DNA of 64,000 nucleotides, taken from Chaetoderma sp. LZ-2023a (lineage: Eukaryota; Mollusca; Caudofoveata; Chaetodermatida; Chaetodermatidae). The notes beneath the pieces were generated by a model. The model saw nothing but the letters and a program-made list of their open reading frames with translations, was not told the DNA's origin and did not search any database. How positions within the stretch are numbered: the stretch's first letter is position 1; the number at the start of each line of letters is the position of its first letter. The translations under genes and the position numbers were made by a program. Shown here piece by piece: positions 53,925-64,000 of this stretch. Location of the stretch: the NCBI GenBank assembly GCA_034401795.1, contig CM067372.1, positions 22,000,795 to 22,064,794 of the forward strand, in the 5' to 3' direction.

Positions 53925-56048
53925 CCTGTTATCAAACTTGACATAACCCAGCTGCATCGTCTAAGAGCAGAGCAGACACCCACACCTAATCATGTTATCA
54001 AACTTGACATAACCCAGGTGCATCGGCTAAGATCAGAGCAGACACCCACACCTAATCATGTTATCAAACTTGACATAACCCAGGTGCATCGTCTAAGATC
54101 AGAGCAGACACCCACACCTAATCATGTTATCAAACTTGACATAACCCAGGTGCATCGTCTAAGATCAGAGCAGACACCCACACCTAATCATGTTATCAAA
54201 CTTGACATAACCCAGGTGCATCGTCTAAGATCAGAGCAGACACCCACACCTAATCATGTTATCAAACTTGACATAACCCAGGTGCATCGTCTAAGATCAG
54301 AGCAGACACCCACACCTAATCATGTTATCAAACTTGACATAACCCAGGTGTATCGTCTAAGATCAGAGCAGACACCCACACCTAATCATGTTATCAAACT
54401 TGACATAACCCAGGTGCATCGTCTAAGATCAGAGCAGACACCCACACCTAATCATGTTATCAAACTTGACATAACCCAGGTGCATCGTCTAAGATCAGAG
54501 CAGACACCCACACCTAATAATGATATCAAACTTGACATAACCCAGGTGCATCGTCTAAGATCAGAGCAGACACCCACACCTAATCATGTTATCAAACTTG
54601 ACATAACCCAGGTGCATCGTCTAAGATGAGAGCAGACACCCACACCTAATCATGTTATCAAACTTGACATAACCCAGCTGCATCGTCTAAGATCAGAGCA
54701 GACACCCACACCTAATCATGTTATCAAACTTGACATAACCCAGGTGCATCGTCTAAGATCAGAGCAGACACCCACACCTAATCATGTTATCAAACTTGAC
54801 ATAACCCAGGTGCATCGTCTAAGATCAGAGCTGACACCCACACCTAATCATGTTATCAAACTTGACATAACCCAGGTGCATCGTCTAAGATCAGAGCAGA
54901 CACCCACACCTAATCATGTTATCAAACTTGACATAACCCAGGTGCATCGTCTAAGATCAGAGCAGACACCCACACCTAATCATGTTATCAAACTTGGCAT
55001 AACCCAGGTGCATCGTCTAAGATCAGAGCAGACACCCACACCTAATCATGTTATCAAACTTGACATAACCCAGGTGCATCGTCTAAGATCAGAGCAGACG
55101 CCCACACCTAATCATGTTATCAAACTTGACATAACCCAGGTGCATCGTCTAAGATCAGAGCAGACACCCACACCTAATCATGTTATCAATCTTGACATAA
55201 CCCAGGTGCATCGTCTAAGATCAGAGCAGACACCCACACCTACTCATGTTATCAAACCTGACATAACCCAGGTGCATCGTCTAAGATCAGAGCAGACACC
55301 CACACCTAATAATGTTATCAAACTTGACATAACCCAGGTGCATCGTCTAAGATCAGAGCAGACACCCACACCTAATCATGTTATCAAACTTGACATAACC
55401 CAGGTGCATCGTCTAAGATCAGAGCAAACACCCACACCTAATCATGTTATCAAACTTGACATAACCCAGGTGCATCGTCTAAGATCAGAGCAGACACCCA
55501 CACCTAATCATGTTATCAAACTTGACATAACCCAGGTGCATCATCTAAGATCAGAGCAGACACCCACACCTAATCATGTTATCAAACTTGACATAACCCA
55601 GGTGCATCGTCTAAGATCAGAGCAGACACCCACACCTAATCATGTTATCAAACTTGACATAACCCAGGTGCATCGTCTACGATCAGAGCAGACACCCACA
55701 CCTAATCATGTTATCAAACTTGACATAACCCAGGTGCATCGTCTAAGATCAGAGCAGACACCCACACCTAATCATGTTATCAAACTTGACATAACCCAGG
55801 TGCATCGTCTAAGATCAGAGCAGACACCCACACCTAATCATGTTATCAAACTTGACATAACCCAGGTGCATCGTCTAAGATCAGAGCAGACACCCACACC
55901 TAATCATGTTATCAAACTTGACATAACCCAGGTGCATCGTCTAAGATCAGAGCAGACACCCACACCTAATCATGTTATCAAACTTGACATAACCCAGGTG
56001 CATCGTCTAAGATCAGAGCAGACACCCACACCTACTAATGTTAGTTAA
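53925..56048. repeat. 66-bp minisatellite, 32 units
   Basis: Units start every 66 bp from 53991 to 55971 without a single indel, preceded by one variant unit (53925) and ended by a 12-bp partial. Most units are identical or differ by one base. Sixty-six is a multiple of three and one frame lacks stops, giving a 22-residue repeat containing KLDITQVHRLRSEQTPTP. One unit has a TGA at 54627-54629. Copy A (near 19100-19290) lacks the array. It is most likely a recently expanded non-coding minisatellite. Confidence 0.95.
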
Positions 56049-58490
56049 GCAATGTAGCATTAATGCGGTTTCAGCTTAGTCCCGCAAGTATGTTATTGAC
56101 GAGTAAGCTCATCTCGATACTATTTATAGCGATCCGATATGCATGTGTATCTGAATAGCGGCATTGCGAATCATTTTGCAGACACATAAAGCATTATATG
56201 TCATCATAGCTTTCAACTGTCAATATCAGTCTTTGTCATGGTGTCAATGATTCCTAGTGTTTTCTAGACTGCAATCGATTAAGCAGGCACTGTCCAACAC
56301 TGCACTTGATTTGGTAGCATTAGATAGAGCAGCATATGCAATTTAACTATGCCAGTTATATCGAACTCCTATTTTTTAAAATGAGCAACACGGTTCGCCA
56401 TTGAAGATTTTATTATGGAATACATAATGTCACTTTCACAATGTCGTGTTGATATTAATCAAAATAACGCTTCATTTGCAGTACGATGGCATACACTGAT
56501 AGCATGCAGTGTAGGTGATGATAGGTCCATACCTAAAATAGTGCCACATAGACAGCATCACAGGACCACGTCAGTATCTACAGCAAAATTCATAAGGGAA
56601 CTATTATATTGGAGTATTGGTGCATCAGGCTCCTGAATTGGCGACAGTTCAACATTCAATTAATGTAAGTGAATTGTGACAATTTAGCACAATTTAGCAC
56701 AACTGGAGTGAGCCCGGTCACATGTAATCAACCCGATTCTAGTCAACAGACTGATACCGACAAGCAATATCACAAAAGCAATATCCATATAGACACCGTA
56801 TTAATATATTATTTTTCATAGCTGGACAGGCTCCCTCCAGCGAATATTTTGTACATTCTCAAGTTGTAAGATTCATTCTCGTGTATGGCTTATTAAATTA
56901 AACTTAGTTAAAGGGTGAACGAATGGTCTCCACTTTTAGCAGCACCTTAACCAGGCCAAATTCTATTAATGATCTTGACCATATAAGAAAGTACAATGTA
57001 TGACACCAGTCATTACATCCATGACTCAATGGGCACAGGACCATCATGATTTACCGACAAGCACAACAGTATGAAAAGCGCTCATAGTCACCTGTCCAAA
57101 TTGACGTTTCCTGAAATAGCTCCTGTCAATATCTGCTATTGTTAGTGTTTTAACAGATGTATGCGATACTAACCTCCATAGTTCTCGAAAGACAGCCCGG
57201 TGTACTCATAGTGAAGCGGAGCTTTTGGAAACACCATGCCAAAACATTTCAGTAGTTGCCGGACTACAGTGAAATAAATACGTGCAATACATGGTTTCAG
57301 AACAGCGAACGTGTATCCTGAATCCGCAATCGTAGCTATACGATATCCTACCACACAATACTACTTCTGTCTGCCCATCTGATGGAACATGCGGTTGATA
57401 CAACAGCGATTGTGCTGGTACCAAGAATAATTGCGCCAAAATATGTTGGTAGCAAAACGGTGGACATATTTAACCATTGTAGGATAAGATCTGGTACATT
57501 ATGTCCAGTATTTTCTTACACCTGGGCGCTGGAAGAATGCCATATATTATGCATACACTCACGCAGAAAGTGTCTATAGTCCGCTATCTGTCAAATAAAC
57601 ATACTCACATAGTATCTTGCAAGATAATATTTATATATCCATACCTGTATTACGAGACAATATTCCCATCTTGATTGACACCATTAGGGTGTTGGCAGGT
57701 ACAGTGTTCTTGACCTGGCGTCTTTAAGTCGTCGCCCATAGCCTCGGAGAAACAAAATATGCAGTCGTGTCACCCTTGCACGTAGTTCGCAGCTAGAAGA
57801 TGTTGTCGAGTTGGCGAGTTGCACATTGTTCATTTTGGAAAAGGTTTTTGCAGTAAGATGTTGATGTTTTACCGAGAAATTCAATGTGAACACCTGACAA
57901 GGTGCAAGACAACATACATTCATTTGCTACTATGGCGGACATTTTGGAATGGTGTATTACATAACCGGCACTTTGATGTTTAAGAGAACATTTCAAGGAT
58001 CGCATTATCCACCTATGCCCAAAATGCCCATGCGGGGTTTCATAGTCATGGCAAACAAGTATATGGGTTACAAAGTAGAAACGCAATAAATAATGCAATT
58101 TATATATTGGCATGTATGAAAACTAGGCCATCGTAATGGCAACGACAATGGGTAGCCATCGCCTACTTTCATTTTTCCCTGTCCTTATCGATTAACCATT
58201 GGATAAAGTAATAGCCATTGTGGCGTCCTGACAGTGTTCCCTACCTGTAAACGTGCGTGCTCTCCCAGCGAACTTAGAAACAAGCGATAGATTTCCCAGA
58301 AATCCGATACTGTTTCTGAAAATATAAACGAGACTCATAAATACGTTCTGGAAGTATATAATGGATTCTACTACTTGATTTCCCACACTTTTATTCATGT
58401 TTTCCTAATGACGCTATACGCATTGCTTGATGTTACTCACTTGTATTCATGTTTTCCTAATGACACTATAAGCATTTGCGACACGGCCAT
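56049..58490. other. Copy B block sequence, no gene seen
   Basis: It matches about 19290-22130 of copy A. Short open frames (56415-56636, 57382-57579, 57793-58113) differ from those in copy A and carry no recognised domain. Confidence 0.5.
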
Positions 58491-58496
58491 TCCGTG

Positions 58497-58919
58497 TCCA
58501 CACCAGCTCACTCCCCCCTTCTCTCTATCCACCCCTCCCCTAATCTCTCCCTCACATCTTCGTACCACAACCACATTCCTCTGTCTCCGAGTCTCTGTCT
58601 CCTTCCCTCTCACTCTCTCTCTCTCTCTCTCGTCCTCGTTTTCTCTCCCTCCTCCTCCATCCAATTCTTGCCCTCCCACACCCTCCTCTATCTCCGCTTC
58701 TCTCTGTCTCCTTCCCTCTCACTCTCTCTCCCCCTCTCTTTTTCTCACCCGCCTCCCTCCCATCCTTCCCCTTCCAGCCCTCGACTCGCTCTCTCCGTCT
58801 CTCTCCCCCTCTTTTATTCTCTGACTCTATCACCCCTCTCTCTCTCTCCATCCCTCCCTCTTTCACTCCCTCCCCCCCTCTCTCTCACACACTTTCTCTC
58901 TCTCTCTCTCTCTCCCTCC

Positions 58920-58961
<42 letters not shown>

Positions 58962-58970
58962 CCTTCCCCT
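58497..58970. repeat. CT-rich low-complexity tract (copy B)
   Basis: C and T make up nearly the whole tract, ending in an almost pure (CT)n run. It is the counterpart of 22261-22660. Open frames through it are artefacts. Confidence 0.93.
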
Positions 58971-58979
58971 TGTGTGCTG

Positions 58980-60690
58980 TATTGATTGCATTTATACTCG
59001 AATTGTGTAATTGGTTGCGAGCTTATTCGCTCAAGGGACCAATGAAATCTCTATCATAACTTGAAGTACAACACGTAGTTTCTATGTTATTTTGTTGGTG
59101 TATTTTGGATATTCACCTCGTTTGCCTTGTGTAGTGGCAATGCGCCTCTAGAGGTAACACCTAGGATGATTGGAATATGTCCATCAATTTGCCTCTAGTG
59201 CTATTAAAATAGTGACAATGTAACAATCACATGTGTATCGACAGCTCATCCCTAACACATTCGTCACACGCATTCCTAACACAACACAGTACGATTGCAG
59301 TGCCTCTAATTTCTTTGGGGAGGGATTTAAATTATTGATTTAATGTTACTCATAGATAGAATTGTCAGCGTTAATCAATGCGCAAACCCGAGAAAGCACT
59401 CACCTCACAGGTCTATACCTACTCAGCCACATATGCTGTTCATCTAAAAGTTGTAGCAGATGACAATTGTAGCAGAAGGCAAATATCTAGTTGTGTAGCA
59501 GATGCTGTTTTTTATGCATTACTCTGTCTGTTTGCTGGCATATTAACTGGTAAATACACATTACACCGCACCGAATAGGCATCACGCACGGATTGCGATT
59601 AGTCAGAATAGATATCACATCCACGGTATTGCCCATAAATGTCTGAGATAATGAAAGCTCGCTCTGATTAAATCTGCATTAATGAGATGGGTTGTCATAA
59701 ATAACATGACCTCAGAAGCAAGATGGTAGTATGTAAAGGCAGCCATTATCTGGTACTTGTGCAAGCTACTACGCATATGCAATGTTGCTCTGCAGTGATG
59801 CGTGTCTGAACTATGCATGACGAATAATCAGTCGCATGATATACCGATGTATGTTTTAGTATGCATATGCTAACGAGTATAACCTGGATATTCATCAGTT
59901 AATTGATTCTTACTAAATAATAGTCCATCACCCGTTCTTAGCGTCTCACGCCGTGTTATATCTCCCAATGATGTGGAGATTCGATGTAAGACGGAGAAAG
60001 CTAGTGTAAATGGATGATAGCGAGACCATTATCCAGTCAAGATGCGCAGAAGATGGAGCATTATCAACAGACTAGTGGTCATTTAGCGTGAGGCTTAATA
60101 AATGGATGTACACTCATGTTTCTTGAATGGACGGATTTTGGAATGCCTACCTTCTCATGAACATGGACATTTTGGTGGAAATGTAGTGCAAAATCAATCG
60201 TCCAATTGAGAATTAGGTAATCTGTATCCTTACTGGCGAATGCTGAACTGAGCTTTGCAATGGTTTGGAGAAATATTAATGTGCAGGTCATTGTGATTAT
60301 GGAGGGATTCGCTTTGTCACTTAAACATTTGTTGGCTTAATCATGTGCCATTTGTTAGTTGATGTCACCATCACAGAATGTCAGTCCATCACGAAAGTGC
60401 TAATAGTCTGCCCACGCACGTGTATGAATTGCATGTTTTAGTGAATTCCCAATTTATTAAATATTATGTTGAGTATTTTGAAACTAACGTGACTGAGCAC
60501 AGTTGGTCCATATGGCACCAATAGCTCCTAGTCAAAATTGTTCTGAAGTAATCCACGGCATCCAACTAATAGTTCTATTAGATTCTAACTAAAAAGCATT
60601 GTATTGACGAATGTCAATTTGTAGGCCAAGTTAACCCCTCATGTGTCAACAGCGCCTCAAAGTGCTCAAAATAATACGTGATATGTCAAA
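58980..60690. other. End of copy B, no gene
   Basis: The stretch 59370-60320 matches 22660-23540 of copy A. It includes a decayed hairpin repeat at 60468-60556. The next block begins at about 60695. Confidence 0.5.
60468..60556. repeat. Decayed hairpin repeat
   Basis: The left arm (TGTTGAGTATTTTGAAACTA) is clear and the right arm is eroded. The inner CCATATGGCACCAA resembles the loop of 51447-51538. Confidence 0.6.
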
Positions 60691-61437
60691 TAAACATTGA
60701 TATTAGAAGACAAATTGTTTTGTAAATTCACCTCTGACATTTTTACCGGCTTGAAATTTAAAGGGTTGAATGTCAAGAAAAGGCTAACTTTGGCTTACCG
60801 GGCCTTACCCAATATAGATTTGCAAGTTAAGAGAAGAGCATTTTGAAAATTTACCACTGGAATAAGTGGCTGGCTCGGTTACCAGTCATTACACTGGTTA
60901 ATTTATTTTCAAAAATACTCTGCTCTTGGCCTGCTCATTGACACGCCTCAAGACCACTGCAAAGTTGGTTTGGTCCGTTTGACCAATAAAAGGTTAAGTT
61001 GACGCAAGAGGGGGGTAATACGGTTTTTGATGGTTAGACTCTTGAATGACTGGCTCGATAACATGATAAGTCATTTCAGTTGTGAATTTTCAAAGATAGT
61101 ACTCTCGTGGGCTGCACATCGATAATCAAAAAACAATTATTTTGATGTTCTTGGAAAATTTCGATATTAAATCTTAAATCTGCGTATATTCTCACCTGAG
61201 TGGTATCAAACCTAAGTAATGACAATTAAGATATATGTCAGCGCATCATTTAGGTCATAATGGCATTGCCACAAACACTGATACCATTAATTAGGTCGCA
61301 TTGGCTGAGATCTGGACTCATGCAGAGACGTTGATGTCATCCTGCCTGAATCGTCATCGAGGTTATTACATTTATTTTAGAGGAAATCGTCCAGTTTCGC
61401 CTACTACTATTTTATTAAGAGAAGCCAAAAGAACTGA

Positions 61438-61525
61438 TGTGCGTGCGTGCGTGCGTGCATGCGTGCGTGCGTGCGTGCGTACGTACGTGTGTGTGTTTGG
61501 GTGTGTGTGGGTGGGGGGGGTTATC
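61438..61525. repeat. (GTGC)n/(GT)n/G-run simple repeat
   Basis: Alternating purine-pyrimidine GTGC repeats, then CGTACGTACGTGTGTGTG, then GT/G-rich sequence. Copy A has only a short GTGTGTGTGGGG at the matching site (near 760). Confidence 0.9.
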
Positions 61526-61592
61526 TGACAATTCTCAGACGTCGCAGACTGTGTGATTGTCATATTTAAATTCAATTTAATTGCTTGTTGTA

Positions 61593-61622
61593 TATATATA
61601 TATATATATATACATATATGTA
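61593..61622. repeat. (TA)n, empty counterpart of the Tc1 insertion site
   Basis: TTGTATATATA... passes directly into CATATATGTACGGGCAGTAC, whereas in copy A the same flanks (TTGTATATACAT and ATATATGTACGGACAGTAC) are separated by the 1.66-kb Tc1 element. Confidence 0.85.
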
Positions 61623-62299
61623 CGGGCAGTACAAACGGTTCTAATAAAATTAATGTGTAATGTGTTTCTATCGTGCGATGCCCACAAACGTATTCAATCT
61701 AATGCGATATTGCTAATTTCAAGTAATTTGACAAACACATCACTGTATTAACAAAAGTAAGCATTGGAATCAATACATCCTAATTTGATCTTAACTTGAA
61801 TCGTGGACAGTCCTGCACAATCTCGGTAGAATAATTTAACTAACTGTCTTAGTTATGACCTACAACTAGCTGCTAAAGTAAGCTTCTTACGACCTACCCA
61901 TTGGCTGGAGTAAGAATTATCAAAGCAACGAGCTGCAGACAACTTGACCCGGCGCCATGCTTAAAGCATGCCAATGAGAGTCCATTACTACCATATGCTT
62001 GCGATTTAATTTGGCCCTCTTATGCAGGGTGAAACTGCATGCCAGCCTCCTTAGTCTAATAAATTACAATGTTGCATATACGCACTGGTGGAATGGAGTA
62101 AATATGCATTAAGAAATAGTTGCAATGTTATTGAACATGTATTGTGAAATATAGTAATGGGTGGATTATAAATGTATAATTCTCGTCTATTATGCTTCAT
62201 ATATCCATCATCCCGTCCACCACTTTGTTCCTCTGTCTGTCATCCTATGCAGACATGTGCTTGATCTTATGATTATCTATGCCTAGTATTCTTACCCAT

Positions 62300-63290
62300 C
62301 ATTCGGTTCGCTGATGCAGATAGTTACCTCAGTAACCTCTTGGAAGGTTACGCCATCAAGGGGCATGAACTGACAACCGCATATGGCTATAACATGATCA
62401 TATCTAATTTTCGTCAACCAGATAATTTGGACATCAATGCGCACTGCCACCTCCAGTTGAGTGGCCGAGCGCAACATGACACGTTCACGTCCAGTCAGCG
62501 CATTGACATGGGGAACCCTGAGTAGAGATGGTGGTTACTGTACAAATTCCTACAACATTGCTATTGGATCCTTCTAGCCACTCAACATGGCATATATTTT
62601 GTAATTGGACACAAACTGGGCGATGTTACGCCGAAACTCACGTTCAACTGATGGCATTTACCTAATTCAGACTACAAGACAGTGATTACTTGATTGTGGA
62701 TTTACCAAATGTGCCCCATCCACATGCGACCCTCAGAACAAAGATCCAATGCCAAAGCCGATCTCTTTTCAAACTAACCAACGCTATGACATATTGAGGA
62801 GATGGCTATGGTTGACCTCAACGGTTCGCCAAACGAAGCCCTAAGTGAAGCCTTACTTCGTGTAGAGAAGTCAGCTGCTAGCAACACCAGTGCAGCCAGG
62901 CATACCAACCATATGAAATCCTACGTTGATGATCCACTTGTTACAAAGATATCTGAACAACAGCAAATACTGACTACGCTTTTATCAAAGCAGCCTAGCG
63001 AACGCCAGATTGAACTAAAACAGAATCACAATAAGATCCTGAGGCAAATCAGTGACGCTTGAAACAACGTGCCATCAAAGGGTGGATTGTATGCTAACTG
63101 ATTGGCGAAAAATGTTCAGAACAAACAAAATATTAAATATCAGCAATCCACAAAAAATCACTTGCTGTACATAACTCTGAAGGCTGAAAACATCAAGGTA
63201 TGGCTCATGGATCAATTCACAGACACAGAAGATGAACGACTAGGCACGTTTGAAGGCCAACCACGGCCCATGCAAAAGCCTATCATAAAG
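62300..63290 (+). pseudogene. Retrotransposon remnant lacking the RT core (copy C)
   Basis: The best preserved of the three copies of the 5' coding islands. YAIKGHELTTAYGYNMIISN lies at about 62348-62407. An 86-codon frame (62802-63062) carries VDLNGSPNEALSEALLRVEK and TLLSKQPSERQIELKQNHNK, and the linker DQFTDTEDERLGTFEGQPRP lies at about 63210-63269. It then joins at about 63285 directly to sequence found beyond the RT domain in copy A. The shared junction with copy B indicates an internal deletion in a common ancestor. Confidence 0.6.
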
Positions 63291-63911
63291 ATTTTAATTA
63301 TCTCCGATAACCAAGGATATTTTTATTGCGACCACTGACATATCTAAATATGAGGACGTTTCTCTGGCAGATGCTTTCTTGGATACATATGTATGGCACA
63401 CGACCCTATTTTATGAATTAGTCTTGTTCTTCCAACGCGGGCTACTACCTACGATACAAGTTGCAATAATTCTCTGATAACGCAGATCTCTAGGACAGTA
63501 TTGGGCCGACGTTTATTGGCTGACGACAGAGCCATTAACTTGCGCTATCAGGGTTTGGGCTGGTAAATGTATGTCAATAGCTTGATTGGATTTTACAGAC
63601 TTAATATTAATAAAATATTTCCTACCAGCGCGTAAACGATTATCGACGTTTGCAGCAAATAGAACGCTGTTATCAACATCTAAGCGCGTTCACTAGCCAG
63701 TAAGCTAGCACCCACCTCGATACTGATCTATTCTCGAGGCTCGAATTTCATCCACTTTGCTCAGAGAATTTCAGAACAATTATTGATTTTAGAATGCCAT
63801 TCTCTATTTACCGAGACACGCTCCAGTTTGCCAGCGATAGGTGAAGAAAAGTGCATACACTCGCTATAAGAGTTGCTCTTGTGATTATACTAAATAATAG
63901 ATGATGATGAA

Positions 63912-63934
63912 GACAAGATCATCATCATCACCAC

Positions 63935-63981
<47 letters not shown>

Positions 63982-64000
63982 CCCTCACCTTCATCATCAG
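63912..64000. repeat. (ATC)n microsatellite (copy C)
   Basis: The array of ATC triplets runs off the window end and is the counterpart of 6046-6183 and 30240-30412. Confidence 0.9.

Larger units (their letters stand above)
60695..64000. repeat. Copy C of the giant block, start only
   Basis: It matches copy A from position 20 or so onward (ACCTCTGACATTTTTACCGG shared at 50 and 60730) and continues in the same order to the ATC microsatellite at the window end. It lacks the Tc1 element of copy A. It also retains the segment 61700-62110, which copy A has lost. Confidence 0.8.

Noticed and set aside
53895-56048. Long repetitive open frames as a protein gene
   Set aside because: The frame exists only because a 66-bp unit lacks stops in one register; a TGA interrupts it, the array is private to copy B, and no promoter, splice context or domain is seen.
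53925-56048. CRISPR-like array
   Set aside because: Units are directly contiguous with no unique spacers, and the sequence is animal DNA. It is a minisatellite.
61301-61528. 75-codon ORF ending in an Arg/Ala/Cys/Val repeat
   Set aside because: Its second half is the GTGC microsatellite, and copy A lacks the frame.

Overview
This is animal nuclear DNA with no intact host gene that I can support. Almost everything recognisable is mobile or repetitive: a Tc1/mariner element, non-LTR retrotransposons, a Maverick/Polinton-type element, a SINE-like insertion, micro- and minisatellites and a palindromic repeat family. A Polinton beside Tc1 and CR1/Jockey-like elements in AT-rich, CAT-microsatellite-rich DNA suggests a marine invertebrate. 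A mollusc or a lower deuterostome is possible, but I cannot fix the phylum.

Layout. The window is built of diverged, head-to-tail copies of one very large block of roughly 18-22 kb once later insertions are removed. Copy A is about 1-23541, copy B about 28045-60690, and copy C starts at about 60695 and runs off the end. Each copy carries its own insertions. Copy A has a full-length Tc1 element (887-2547) and a longer remnant of a non-LTR reverse transcriptase. Between A and B lies a minus-strand CR1/Jockey-like retrotransposon (about 23619-28030), itself split by a 233-bp SINE-like insert. Copy B holds the Polinton (34162 to about 47750) and a 32-copy, 66-bp minisatellite (53925-56048). Copy C has the unoccupied site of the Tc1 insertion.

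The Polinton region (about 13.6 kb, visibly more GC-rich than its flanks) is the only gene-dense part. On the plus strand, in order, are two short unknown proteins, a hydrophobic/helical protein, a candidate structural protein, several small hydrophobic or Cys-rich proteins, an A32-type ATPase, a conserved unknown and a DDE integrase. The minus strand carries the family B DNA polymerase (about 46400-42802), converging tail-to-tail on the integrase, plus two small genes. Together these are the replication, integration and packaging modules expected of a virus-like self-synthesising transposon. All larger genes are broken by stops or frameshifts, and the integrase has also lost two of its three catalytic acids, so this is a fossil. 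An inverted, diverged scrap of the polymerase gene sits inside the plus-strand gene cluster.

The rest (about 8.3-22.2 kb, 47.9-53.9 kb and 56.0-60.7 kb) is AT-rich block sequence without convincing genes. Copy-to-copy relations were judged by eye; no alignments were computed.
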